A stretch of 39,887 bases of DNA, from IMG/VR virus record IMGVR_UViG_3300025168_000212, positions 1 to 39,887 of that record, one strand, 5' to 3'. Below are positions 1-8,612 of this stretch, piece after piece; position 1 is the stretch's first letter; each line of letters begins with the position of its first letter. Made by a program: the position numbers and the translations under genes. A model generated the notes under the pieces. The model saw only the letters and a list, made by a program, of their open reading frames with translations, was not told the DNA's origin and did not search any database. This DNA is from a virus.

Positions 1-36
1 TGAGTTGATTTCTTCTGTGAGCTCTTTGAGATTCAC
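1..36 (-). CDS. Start of a leftward gene cut by the window edge
   Basis: Reading leftward from 36, a GTG codon opens a frame (V/M-N-L-K-E-L-T-E-E-I-N-S) that runs off the window. An AGGGG Shine-Dalgarno sequence lies 6 bases upstream of the GTG, which is why this start is believable. It follows the capsid operon terminator, so it would begin the next late unit, where head-tail adaptor or tail genes are usual. Only 12 codons are visible, so no function can be assigned. Confidence 0.45.
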   Translation of the reverse strand, partial: MNLKELTEEINS

Positions 37-46
37 GACGTACCCC

Positions 47-89
47 TAAAAAAGAAAACGGCTGCTGAAGTAGTATACCCCAGCAGCCG
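47..89 (-). terminator. Intrinsic terminator of the capsid operon
   Basis: On the minus strand a perfect 9-bp stem (CGGCTGCTG with CAGCAGCCG, at 81-89 and 59-67) encloses a 13-base loop and is followed by TTTTCTTTTTT. It lies about 30 bases after the stop of the decoration-like gene. This is a textbook rho-independent terminator ending the leftward head operon. Confidence 0.9.
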
Positions 90-121
90 AGAATGGACCC
101 AGAGTCCGGTAGCGATTCTTA

Positions 122-565
122 TCAGCCGTAGAAACCGTGATCAAAGATCATGATTTCACCATCGGTGTAGTTGACGGTTGGGTCTGTAGTGAAAGCCTTC
201 GTGCAAATAGCAAAAGCTCGTGTCGTGACGTTTGCAGCACTAAGCACCGCAGGGGCAGAACCAGTTGAACACCCGAGGATAACTCCTGCGTTGACTGCTC
301 CACCAGCGATAGTATCAGCGTTCATGCCTGCGACCTGAACCTTAACTTCGTCACCAGAAGAGGCGGCTTCAACAGCAACACCAACGACCCTTGGGTCATC
401 AAGAGTTGTGTTGGCAATTACGTGCATACCAGCACCGTTTGTAGTGGTTCCGGTGTCAATCCTCACGATTTGACCTACAGTAATAGTTCCTGCTGCTGTC
501 AGCGTTACAAACTTCTTTGGAAAATGATTGACGCCATCGACGCCATCTATCTTATGAATTGCCAT
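122..565 (-). CDS. Small capsid-associated protein, probable head decoration protein
   Basis: This 147-residue protein is rich in Ala, Gly, Thr and Val with few charged residues, a composition typical of beta-rich virion surface proteins. It lies directly downstream of the major capsid gene and upstream of the operon terminator, the usual place for a decoration or head-stabilising protein. The start has a good AGGAG site 6 bases upstream. No catalytic motif is visible. The decoration role is inferred from position, size and composition; a small head-completion protein is the main alternative. Confidence 0.6.
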   Translation of the reverse strand: MAIHKIDGVDGVNHFPKKFVTLTAAGTITVGQIVRIDTGTTTNGAGMHVIANTTLDDPRVVGVAVEAASSGDEVKVQVAGMNADTIAGGAVNAGVILGCSTGSAPAVLSAANVTTRAFAICTKAFTTDPTVNYTDGEIMIFDHGFYG

Positions 566-639
566 TTTGTACTCCTACTCTCGATACATTGGCTATTAGA
601 AAGGGTGAGGGCCGACATGACCCTCACCCAAATGAGATC

Positions 640-1689
640 CTAGAACGTGTCCAGGTTAACTGCAAGACCTGAAGAACCAAGGTGCTTCGCGATCAGTTGA
701 CCACGAACCCGAAGCTTGGCTGCACGAACATCGTACTCACCAGACACGGTCTCAAAGTCACTGAGGTCGAAGTATCCCTTCGGGTCCCACAAGGTGTAGA
801 TATCGTTCATGTTCAAGAAGTAGAACGATGCTTCGTTAGTAACAGAACCACCCGACACGTCGTTTGGCATGTAGTACTCGACATCAATGGGCACACCTTG
901 GAAGGTTGTGCTCATCTTGCCGCCGTCCAGGCTCTTCTCGTCCATGTAACGCTCGGAAGCCTGCAGAGAACGCTTGAGGTTCTTGAAGCCAGCGCGAGAT
1001 GCGAGAATGACGTTGGGGTTGCCTTGAGCGCTTACAGCGTTGATTTCGACCATAAGGTCATAAAGACCAGCAAGACCGTTCGAGTTGAACGAGTCACTTC
1101 CATCAAAGTATTGGTTGTTCCAACCAGTCTTCGAAGAGAATGTGGACTTGCTTACGCCACCAACAGAAGCGTTTTGAGAGCCACTACCTGCAGCAGCGTT
1201 CTCAAGGAATCCGTTAGTACGGTCGATACCGTTGAGAGTGTTCCAGTCGTCCCAACCAGAAACGCCACCCTTAACCATGTGCTGTACGTACTCGCGCTTG
1301 AGTGCGTTAGCCACGGCAGTGACGCGGTTTTCAAGGATGGAAAGAACCGCCGCATCGCCTTGGTTGGTCATTTCTTCCTCTGCAGAGATTGCAATAGGAC
1401 GAACGACGTGTGCAAAGTCGTAAACAGCGGGCTGGAACACGTCCGAAACGCTTAGATCGATGCGCTCGTAACCAGTCTGAAGACGGGTAGTGTTGCTGTG
1501 CTCACCGAATCCAAGAGGTTGAACGATTCGTGTTCCACCGGCTTGGGTTGGGCTACCTTCACCGTGTACTCGAGTCTGTGCTTCGAGCATTGCGGTGCTA
1601 GTGTAAACGTTATCGCGCCACTCCTTCATTACGATATGCATCGTGGTCGAGAGTAGTTCGTTACCAATGGTAAGAGTTGTAGTTGCCAT
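640..1689 (-). CDS. Major capsid protein
   Basis: This 349-residue protein is expected to form the icosahedral shell. It follows a scaffold-like gene and the portal and terminase genes, as in most tailed phages. The sequence has the feel of an HK97-fold coat protein without a delta domain: an N-terminal segment on strand and helix (residues 1-60), a long helical middle (ISAEEEMTNQGDAAVLSILENR, written here as positions about 100-122), a Gly/Ser/Asn-rich loop near 165-205, and a C-terminal AAKLRVRGQLIAKHLGSSG stretch typical of the axial domain. No protease gene is seen next to it. The fold is inferred; the assignment by context is strong. Confidence 0.85.
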   Translation of the reverse strand: MATTTLTIGNELLSTTMHIVMKEWRDNVYTSTAMLEAQTRVHGEGSPTQAGGTRIVQPLGFGEHSNTTRLQTGYERIDLSVSDVFQPAVYDFAHVVRPIAISAEEEMTNQGDAAVLSILENRVTAVANALKREYVQHMVKGGVSGWDDWNTLNGIDRTNGFLENAAAGSGSQNASVGGVSKSTFSSKTGWNNQYFDGSDSFNSNGLAGLYDLMVEINAVSAQGNPNVILASRAGFKNLKRSLQASERYMDEKSLDGGKMSTTFQGVPIDVEYYMPNDVSGGSVTNEASFYFLNMNDIYTLWDPKGYFDLSDFETVSGEYDVRAAKLRVRGQLIAKHLGSSGLAVNLDTF

Positions 1690-1720
1690 TATTTTCTAAT
1701 GCTCCAAATAGGGGAAGGGT

Positions 1721-2641
1721 TTAACGGAATGATTGGGATAGTTTACGGGCTGCTTCGGGATTAGCTGCCAACCATTGTGAAATGGCATAGGCACCCTTCT
1801 TTTTGACTTCAGGGGGAAGCCCACCGCTAGATGGGTTCCCGCCCGAAACAGCACGACCAATACGCCGTGCAGACTGTTGACGAGCTCGTTGCTCTTGTGC
1901 GACCCGAGACTGTTGCTGGGCCATCACGCGACGGGCTTTGACAATTTGATATGCGTCTTGAGTAGAGAGCGGAATGCCGTCCTCTGCTCGAGACCGAACG
2001 AGACCTGCAACGTCCTTCTTGAAAGATGTATCCTTCATTTCTGGATGTTGACCTACGAAGTCAAGGTAGTTGCTCTCTCGGGCCTTAACGTCAGCAGCGT
2101 GCTTCATTGGCTCCAGAATCGCAGACATGCCCTTAGCGATGCCCCGCTGAATACGAGCCTCAACACCCTCTTCAGTGAAGATATCGGGCAACTCACCGTC
2201 TGGCTCTGTAAGAAGCCTCTGAACTTCTGGGTCTTCAACGAGGCTTGCAAACTCCGCTTGGCGTTTTGCAAACTCACGCTCCATATCTGAAAGACCAGAT
2301 TCGCGCTTTTCAATCTGAGTCTGCAAAGACTGCATCTGTGAAACATGCTTTTCTTCAGCAAGCTTCCGATCTACGCGGAAATTGTGAAGGATACGACGAG
2401 CAGTCGGGGGAAGATCCTTGATGTGATCCTCGGTAATTTTTTCGTAGAACCCATCATGCTGAAGTTCTTCAAGATCACCAAGTTCAGCGTCAAGAGCATT
2501 AAAGCTGCTTGGCTCTGGGGCGGCTTCTTGCTCGAATACCTCACCAGACGGTGCTGCATCGTCAGAAACCAACTCTGACAAATCACCAGTGTATGGCTGT
2601 TCGCCAACTTCCACCGCTTGAGTATCGTTCAATTCATCCAT
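1721..2641 (-). CDS. Probable scaffolding protein
   Basis: This 306-residue, strongly acidic protein lies immediately upstream of the major capsid gene. Its N-terminal 90 residues are acidic and low in hydrophobics. A charged coiled-coil segment spans about residues 90-130 and the C-terminal third is basic (RARQQSARRIGRA). An acidic helical body with a positively charged C-terminus that can touch the coat protein is the usual design of phage scaffolds. The start has GGAG 7 bases upstream. The function is inferred from position and composition, without a family-specific motif. Confidence 0.7.
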   Translation of the reverse strand: MDELNDTQAVEVGEQPYTGDLSELVSDDAAPSGEVFEQEAAPEPSSFNALDAELGDLEELQHDGFYEKITEDHIKDLPPTARRILHNFRVDRKLAEEKHVSQMQSLQTQIEKRESGLSDMEREFAKRQAEFASLVEDPEVQRLLTEPDGELPDIFTEEGVEARIQRGIAKGMSAILEPMKHAADVKARESNYLDFVGQHPEMKDTSFKKDVAGLVRSRAEDGIPLSTQDAYQIVKARRVMAQQQSRVAQEQRARQQSARRIGRAVSGGNPSSGGLPPEVKKKGAYAISQWLAANPEAARKLSQSFR

Positions 2642-2699
2642 GTAATATCTCCATCACATTTACGAGAAACTTTATCATTAAAGTAATAATGAAACAACC

Positions 2700-3356
2700 T
2701 TATGCCATATTACTAGCAAGTGCTTGTTCGTCTTCATCAAAAAATCCTGGTGAAGAAGGTTCGGCCATTTCTGGTTCCATTGCCTCTTCGCCTCCAACTG
2801 GTGCCTGCATCGCCTCAATAAGCTTCTTGTCTTTCGACATCTTCTTAAGGGTTGCTGTTACCTTACGAAGATCAGCATCAGTCATTAGCTCTTCTGGGCT
2901 AAAGCCGTACTTCTTTACGAAGTCCTCTCCAAGCATTCTCATGCTTTCAGAAATAGCTAGCAAGGTCAAGTACAACTCTTGGGGAAGGGGGCCTTCAAGC
3001 TTTGCGCCCTTAGAGGCCAACTCGGCTTCAATGTCAGGAATATCTTCGCCAGATAGCTTATCAAGGGTCTTGTTCAACTCTTTGAGTAAGGTCTTTACTG
3101 CATTTACCGAGTATGGCTTCTCAGGCATTGGAGCAGAAGGCATCTCCTGTTCCATCTCGCCCTCTGGGGCCATTTCACCCTCTGCAGCCATCTCTTCAGG
3201 ACCCTCATCACCAGGCATTTCTTCAGGAAGCGCGCCACCTTCAGCCATCCCCTGTTCTTCTTGGGCATACAATTCAGGGAATTGCGCCTTGGCTTCTTCG
3301 TAACCAGGCTCTCCCTTGTAGGGCAGTTGCATTCCAGTATTTGGTTCGACGGGCAT
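2700..3356 (-). CDS. Acidic Met/Glu/Pro-rich protein between portal and scaffold
   Basis: This 218-residue protein has a low-complexity acidic N-terminal third (repeated E, M, P, G around residues 30-75) followed by a helical region. It sits between the zinc-ribbon gene and the probable scaffold, with AAGGAG 7 bases before its ATG. It may be a second scaffold-like or portal-associated assembly factor. I do not recognise the family. Confidence is high that it is a gene and low on function. Confidence 0.75.
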   Translation of the reverse strand: MPVEPNTGMQLPYKGEPGYEEAKAQFPELYAQEEQGMAEGGALPEEMPGDEGPEEMAAEGEMAPEGEMEQEMPSAPMPEKPYSVNAVKTLLKELNKTLDKLSGEDIPDIEAELASKGAKLEGPLPQELYLTLLAISESMRMLGEDFVKKYGFSPEELMTDADLRKVTATLKKMSKDKKLIEAMQAPVGGEEAMEPEMAEPSSPGFFDEDEQALASNMA

Positions 3357-3366
3357 TAGGGACTCC

Positions 3367-3966
3367 TTAAAGGGTTACTTGGCCTTTATCAACAGCTTTC
3401 CTATACTCCAGGAATTCTGGCGCATTATCAAGTCTATCTACATAATCATTATATTCTTTTTCTTCTCTATCTCGTCTTTCGTCGAATTTAGAAAATACTT
3501 CATCTTCGTTTAAATCACCACCGACTGGCGTAAGTCCACGCTCTTTACAGACCTGGCGTCGGTGTTTTTTATTTTTCAACCATATTCCCAAGCCACGATC
3601 GAAGTATGGGAACTCTTCACTAAATCGATCAATACGAACAGATGGCTTCCAACTCGTTTCGGTTGAATTGCACTTAATGCAAGGCATTGCATCTTCTACA
3701 GATTCACCCTTACTGTGGTCAATGATTTTTTCGAAGACACAGTCGCAGTCCCGACACTTGAATTGGTGCATTGATAAGCCCCGCTTCTCTGTCGAATAGC
3801 TTGACATGTATCGAGCCGAGTTTGATTGATGCTTGGAAATCGACATTCGATACTTTGCAGACCCATCGCATTGGCCGCAATCGACCTCTGATGGACGATT
3901 TGATGCGCGAAAGACTTTGTCTTTTTCCCATCCACACTCACTACAATGAAAACTATACAGGGGCAC
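3367..3966 (-). CDS. Double zinc-ribbon protein with an FmdB-like N-terminus
   Basis: The 199-residue product carries two zinc ribbons. The first opens MPLYSFHCSECG with a second pair at CGQC (about residues 31-34), matching the FmdB-type regulatory zinc ribbon pattern (MP-x-Y-x-F-x-C-x-x-C). The second ribbon is CRDC (about 71-74) with CIKC (about 95-98). The start is GTG, chosen because GGAG lies 6 bases upstream; it overlaps the portal stop by 14 bases. The C-terminus is charged and helical. Similar proteins near phage portals have no established role that I know of. A shorter FmdB-like gene lies at 39505. Confidence 0.7.
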   Translation of the reverse strand: MPLYSFHCSECGWEKDKVFRASNRPSEVDCGQCDGSAKYRMSISKHQSNSARYMSSYSTEKRGLSMHQFKCRDCDCVFEKIIDHSKGESVEDAMPCIKCNSTETSWKPSVRIDRFSEEFPYFDRGLGIWLKNKKHRRQVCKERGLTPVGGDLNEDEVFSKFDERRDREEKEYNDYVDRLDNAPEFLEYRKAVDKGQVTL

Positions 3967-6178
3967 CCTGGTCTCCGGTAGACAGCATTTGAGTAATCAT
4001 CTGACTTTGTTGGTCGGGTGGAAGTGTTTCAAGTTGATCTAATACTGTCTGCATCTCTTGATCATTAGCAAATATATCACGCATTGCAACAATAGCTTGG
4101 TCTGGAGGCATATTTGCTAATTCATTAAGATCTGGGCCCTGATCTTCTTGTGCCTGTGGTTCGGCTGCCTGCTCGAGTTTCTCATCGTCTGGAGTTTTCT
4201 GTTCTTCGTCGTTTTCAGATTCCTCTGCAAACTTCGATTCCAACTCGTCAGGATGTAGATCTTTCGGAAGATTGAACTTCTCAGCCATCGCCTTCATATA
4301 AGTGCGAGCCATGAATCCACTTGGGCCACCCTGCTGCGCTGCCGCCCAAAGAGCACTGTAGGGTTCCAGCAAACCAAGAAGGTTCTGTTGCTGAACGGCC
4401 TCATCCATTGGGGCACCACCACCCTCCAAGAATGTCACTTGGAAATCAGCATCCAAATCTTCAACCGAAATGTCAACGAACTCTCGACGATCCCGAAGGA
4501 CAAGAATATCGGCTTCGACCTTGCCCTCTTCTACAGGGTCTTGCTCGTATCCCTGTATCGAGTCTTCAGAAACAAACGGCTGTTGCTCTGAATCGTCTTC
4601 TTGCTCTTCGGCGGCAGCAAGTTGTTCAGCGCCTTCAGCCAAGTCTTGTGGCTCAGAGTCACCTTCCACTTGCTGTTGTGTTTCAAGTTGCTCTTCGGAA
4701 ACGGCCCCAACCTCTGCCAGTGCGACATCTTGACCCTCAAATGCTCCAGCAGAATCACCGATATCCTGCATCGATGAAATCAACGCACGCAATACCACCT
4801 TGAGAATAGATGTAAGCCATTCATCCTTAATAGATGCATGCATACCAAACTCAGACTCTGTGTACTGCTGTACAGCCTGAACCTCGAAAGCGGTCGCCTT
4901 AGTCACAATTCCTCGGGCCGAGGGACTCATGCTGATGTTCCGATCCAGATCGTTCTCAACCAAAGCCATGTACTGATCAATATTAGAACTGATCGGAGTG
5001 TTTCCAAGTGGAACAATCGCATCACTAAGAGGACGGTCGTAATCCTGCTCCAGTTGTAGAATCAATCCGTCATGACCCTCGGTCAAATCCGTCATCTCAT
5101 CAGAACCAAAGGTCCCTTTTCGGGTGATATACTGCCGAGTGTCCTTGCGCGTAGCCATCGCCATGAACGAACGGTACGAGTTGAGCTCTTGAATCTGCGG
5201 CATGATTCGATCTGCATGAGCCATTCCACGCAACGGGTACTCTGGCTCATGGTTGAAAATCAATGGAACAATGTGCGAAAGAGGACGACCATCAACCTCT
5301 GCAAATGGCAAAGGACCAACGTACACAGGCTTGTGAGACTTCTTACCTTGACCCAGTACGTAGATTTCAAGACGACCCTGATACAAAATACCTGGGTTTT
5401 CTTTGTCTTCGTATGTGTCTTTCAAATTGCATACTTCAAGAACGCGAACAAAGTTTGAGTTGTCAGATGTTGCCTTGTCTTGCTTCGTGTACTTGCGACT
5501 AGCTCGAGTTTTTCCAGAATCGCCGTCGTAACCAACTCTAAGAAAATCATCGCGCTCAGTACCAGACAAATCAGTCAGGCCGTATTCTTCCTCGACTTCA
5601 ATCTTTGGTCGGTAGTAAACGTGACCACGGAATCGTTCGTCTTCAGCGTCACCAACGTCTGAGTCCAGAACCATCTCCCACCATGGAATGACACGCATCC
5701 AAACACGGTCGAGAGGGTTTCCACGGCCAGCGTAGTAGCCAATCTTTGCCCCAGACCCTGGATACAAAAGACCCTGACGAAGAGCAGTCATGATTCGATG
5801 GTGAATCCTGCTCGATTCCATAAATCGATTCAGCGCAAGCTCCGCTTTTGTAGAATCACCAACACCGTTAGGGTCTGGCATTACAATCGCGCGCTGAGAC
5901 CTTGGGTACAAAGCAGACAGATACGAAGCAATAATACCAAACAGACGGTTTACCTCAACATTGATCTCATTGTCTCGAGTCTGATGAGGCTTGCCAGTGT
6001 GGTTCCGGTTTCGAACGTGATTCCAGTAGTTCGTTGTATAGCAAGCCTTGGTCAAAGCCCACTGATTACGATTGTCCCGCATCTTCTTGTCATGGGCGCG
6101 CAACTGCTCATGAACAAACTTCGGGGGAATCTGATCGGTACTGTAATCTCTGTCTTGGTATTTTTCGTACTCAGCCAT
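3953..6178 (-). CDS. Portal protein
   Basis: This 741-residue protein should form the dodecameric ring at the capsid vertex through which DNA is packaged and ejected. Support comes from its place right after the large terminase (TAATG stop-start overlap), its size, and the layout typical of portals: an alpha/beta N-terminal region with an NEINVEVNRLFGIIASYLSA helix, a central part with many aromatic beta segments, and long Gln/Glu/Asp-rich helical stretches toward the C-terminus (about residues 490-560 and 670-740). The acidic low-complexity insert is unusual in length. I read it as a large podovirus-like or siphovirus-like portal; the subfamily is uncertain. Confidence 0.85.
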   Translation of the reverse strand: MAEYEKYQDRDYSTDQIPPKFVHEQLRAHDKKMRDNRNQWALTKACYTTNYWNHVRNRNHTGKPHQTRDNEINVEVNRLFGIIASYLSALYPRSQRAIVMPDPNGVGDSTKAELALNRFMESSRIHHRIMTALRQGLLYPGSGAKIGYYAGRGNPLDRVWMRVIPWWEMVLDSDVGDAEDERFRGHVYYRPKIEVEEEYGLTDLSGTERDDFLRVGYDGDSGKTRASRKYTKQDKATSDNSNFVRVLEVCNLKDTYEDKENPGILYQGRLEIYVLGQGKKSHKPVYVGPLPFAEVDGRPLSHIVPLIFNHEPEYPLRGMAHADRIMPQIQELNSYRSFMAMATRKDTRQYITRKGTFGSDEMTDLTEGHDGLILQLEQDYDRPLSDAIVPLGNTPISSNIDQYMALVENDLDRNISMSPSARGIVTKATAFEVQAVQQYTESEFGMHASIKDEWLTSILKVVLRALISSMQDIGDSAGAFEGQDVALAEVGAVSEEQLETQQQVEGDSEPQDLAEGAEQLAAAEEQEDDSEQQPFVSEDSIQGYEQDPVEEGKVEADILVLRDRREFVDISVEDLDADFQVTFLEGGGAPMDEAVQQQNLLGLLEPYSALWAAAQQGGPSGFMARTYMKAMAEKFNLPKDLHPDELESKFAEESENDEEQKTPDDEKLEQAAEPQAQEDQGPDLNELANMPPDQAIVAMRDIFANDQEMQTVLDQLETLPPDQQSQMITQMLSTGDQGAPV

Positions 6179-7752
6179 TACCGGAGCTCTCTTTTATTTA
6201 CGAATGGATTCTGGTGTGCAACGTAACGCCTTTTGTAATTTAAAGGCGGAAGCTTGGCGGTAGGCATCCCTCTACGACACCACTCAGCCAACATTAAAGC
6301 ATCTGCGTGATCATCATGGTAACCATCTTGACCTTCAATCTTACCGTTAGCCTCACGAACGTGCATCAACTCTTGAATCGTTGTGTCGTCATTTAATGTC
6401 AAACCATCACCATTGATGACTTGACGAAGGTGCGCGTAACCCTCTTCCTTCGAACCCCGAGATGTAGTCCAATAAGTAGGAGTATTGCTCGGCTTACGAC
6501 CTCGAGAAGATGGACGAGTCCACAAAGGAATATGATGCTTGTGGAACTCACGAATCACAACAGGGCCAGCACCACCAGGGTTGCTCTCGATCAACGTCTT
6601 GGCCTTGTTGTAATGAGCAGCCAACTCAGCTGCTTTCGTAGAAAACAGGATCTCACCACCTTTGTTCATCGATAACGTTGCCACCTGACGACCATCTGCA
6701 GAAAGTACCTGTGCAGTCGCGTAGTCGCCTCCGTTGCACCAAGAAGGGTCAACACCCATCGCATAGTTTATTCCAGGTTGAGGGCGCTCGTAGATACGCA
6801 ACTCACCATCGCGTGGAGAAATCGATGACAACACCTCGTTCAAATAATCCTGATCAAACCAAGACCCCTCAAACTCCGCAAACCCATCTTCAATCGTAAG
6901 TGGATACTCACGGCGAAACTTAGAAAGACCAATACCACTGACTCCGTTGATCCGTGAATGCCTCCAGTATATTTGCTCCATCGACAGACCATGGGTCTGG
7001 GCCAACTCCCATTCCTCATGGTCTGGCTCCCAACCATCAGGAACCAACGTAGAATATGCAGGGTGGTCACACCAACGGAAGAAACGGAACTGAACTGACT
7101 TGTCTCCCTGACGCTGGGCCTCTCGAGCCGCCAAAACCTTCTTGTGAAACAAGTTTCCAGGCCCGTTAGCTGTAGATAAAATAATGGTCTTTAAATGAGG
7201 ACCAGGATGCATTGTTGATGTAATCGATGCCCACACCTCTTCAGCGTTAGGCCAGAACGCGAGCTCATCTGCATGAAGACGCTGGTACGTCCAACCACGA
7301 CCGTGACCCTTACCGCCTGCAGTCATGCATCGGAATCCAGCTTGAGTATCGTCGAATATCAACTCTTTTTTGTTCGATCGGGCAACTGGTCTCTTCAATG
7401 ACTCTGGAAGCCCCCTGTAGAAGTGCTGAAGCTTTCCAAAGATCGAATCAGTAGTCTCGTAGATATTCGCGACGACAAGCGTCCGTACAGGGTCTGTAGC
7501 CCAATACGTGTAGTCGAAATTGTACGCAGACGCGACTGTGGTGTCACCAATCTGGCGGGGCTTGTAATGAACAATCGTCTCAGCTTCAGACATGAAGTCA
7601 TCCAATGCCAATACCTGCTCTGGAAAAGGAGTGTTGAACTGACGTTCCATACCCTTCTCGTCTACCAACTTCAGACGAGAGATAAACTCCCTCGGATCTT
7701 CAGCGATCACACCGAGCTTTCTGTTCAATACTTCTGTATGGTTTTTTGCCAC
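6178..7752 (-). CDS. terL: Large terminase subunit
   Basis: This 524-residue ATP-dependent DNA packaging motor and nuclease has a P-loop-like segment KPRQIGDTT (residues 64-72) and a Walker B segment RLHADELAF (158-166, D162-E163). The nuclease domain begins near MGVDPSW with its first acidic residue, and the C-terminal motif YHDDHADAL (about 478-486) supplies further metal ligands. The start is GTG within a TAGTG overlap with the small subunit stop, and the stop overlaps the portal start. Such tight coupling fits stoichiometric expression of packaging genes. Confidence 0.93.
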   Translation of the reverse strand: MAKNHTEVLNRKLGVIAEDPREFISRLKLVDEKGMERQFNTPFPEQVLALDDFMSEAETIVHYKPRQIGDTTVASAYNFDYTYWATDPVRTLVVANIYETTDSIFGKLQHFYRGLPESLKRPVARSNKKELIFDDTQAGFRCMTAGGKGHGRGWTYQRLHADELAFWPNAEEVWASITSTMHPGPHLKTIILSTANGPGNLFHKKVLAAREAQRQGDKSVQFRFFRWCDHPAYSTLVPDGWEPDHEEWELAQTHGLSMEQIYWRHSRINGVSGIGLSKFRREYPLTIEDGFAEFEGSWFDQDYLNEVLSSISPRDGELRIYERPQPGINYAMGVDPSWCNGGDYATAQVLSADGRQVATLSMNKGGEILFSTKAAELAAHYNKAKTLIESNPGGAGPVVIREFHKHHIPLWTRPSSRGRKPSNTPTYWTTSRGSKEEGYAHLRQVINGDGLTLNDDTTIQELMHVREANGKIEGQDGYHDDHADALMLAEWCRRGMPTAKLPPLNYKRRYVAHQNPFVNKRELR

Positions 7753-8255
7753 TACGCCTCTGGAGCATTGATATGCCAGGCACCACCCTCGCTGCCGCCG
7801 CCCAAGAAGTCAGAGAGTTCTTTGTTCTCTGCTCTCTGTTGTTCAACCTTGCGAGCCTCAAAACGAACCTTAGCAAACGCACGGAATGCCCATTCCTCTC
7901 CTTCGTCCATTGCGTCAAGAACACCGCGCCACCACTTATGCTCTACCATCTGCAGTTCTTGCTCAGTGATGGGTTCGGACTCTGGGAAGTCCTCGAAAAA
8001 CCAAACCATGAATCCTTTTTTCTGTGACCACTTCTTGAATTCACTCGGCGCAACTGGGTGACCCTTGAACGCTTCAGCCTCTGACCTGGCGCTCGCACGA
8101 TACCAATCGGCTTTAAAATACTTTCCACTCAAAACACAGTTGCGTACACATCGACGAAACGCAGATTGACGATCAGTAGGCGTGTAGTCCAACAGTTCTG
8201 GATCAATCCAAGGCGTCAATTCTGTCTTACCGGACCTACCATTGTTTCGACCCAT
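7752..8255 (-). CDS. Probable small terminase subunit
   Basis: This 167-residue protein is encoded immediately before terL and overlaps its start, the standard position of the DNA-recognition subunit. The N-terminal half contains a possible helix-turn-helix-like segment (AFRRCVRNCVLSGKYFKADWY, about residues 33-53). The middle is Trp/Phe-rich and the C-terminus is charged and helical. The ATG has AGAGG 7 bases upstream. The call is based on context, size and helix content; no diagnostic motif is visible. Confidence 0.65.
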   Translation of the reverse strand: MGRNNGRSGKTELTPWIDPELLDYTPTDRQSAFRRCVRNCVLSGKYFKADWYRASARSEAEAFKGHPVAPSEFKKWSQKKGFMVWFFEDFPESEPITEQELQMVEHKWWRGVLDAMDEGEEWAFRAFAKVRFEARKVEQQRAENKELSDFLGGGSEGGAWHINAPEA

Positions 8256-8327
8256 ACAAACCTCTCATGGATAATCGTATCATCTGATCATAATAAACAA
8301 TAACATCAAAAGACTCATAGGCGCCCG

Positions 8328-8612
8328 TTATCCCTTCTTGGCGCGCGCCTTGTTTGACTTAGTAGAGTTTTCACCTTGAGAAACGACTTTAAGATTGCTC
8401 ATCTTGTTGTTACATGGATTTCCATCTTTATGATCGACGGTTTGTTTCGACGTAAGAATCGCTTTTTTATGCTTTTTACGCCACTCATTCACTTTGCGAC
8501 GAGCTTGTGCTCTACACACACGGTCCTTCTTGTCATCCGATGGCTTGTGGTCGCGGTCATACTCTTTTTTGTAGTCACGCAAACGGCCTCTTGAATCGCG
8601 TTTGACGGTCAT
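8328..8612 (-). CDS. HNH endonuclease next to the terminase
   Basis: The 94-residue basic protein carries an HNH signature: VDHKDGNPCNN followed by MSNLKVVSQGEN (about residues 58-82), with D-H for catalysis and metal binding and the later N in the expected spacing. I chose the ATG at 8612 because it overlaps the upstream stop (ATGA); a TTG two codons earlier is less likely. HNH proteins encoded beside terminase are known to assist DNA packaging in HK97-like phages (HK97 gp74). Here it is separated from the small subunit by only 72 bases. A free-standing homing nuclease is the alternative. Confidence 0.8.
   Translation of the reverse strand: MTVKRDSRGRLRDYKKEYDRDHKPSDDKKDRVCRAQARRKVNEWRKKHKKAILTSKQTVDHKDGNPCNNKMSNLKVVSQGENSTKSNKARAKKG

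Noticed and set aside
682-1455. 257-codon plus-strand frame across the capsid gene
   Set aside because: It is a shadow of the strongly supported major capsid protein, with unlikely composition and no start signal.
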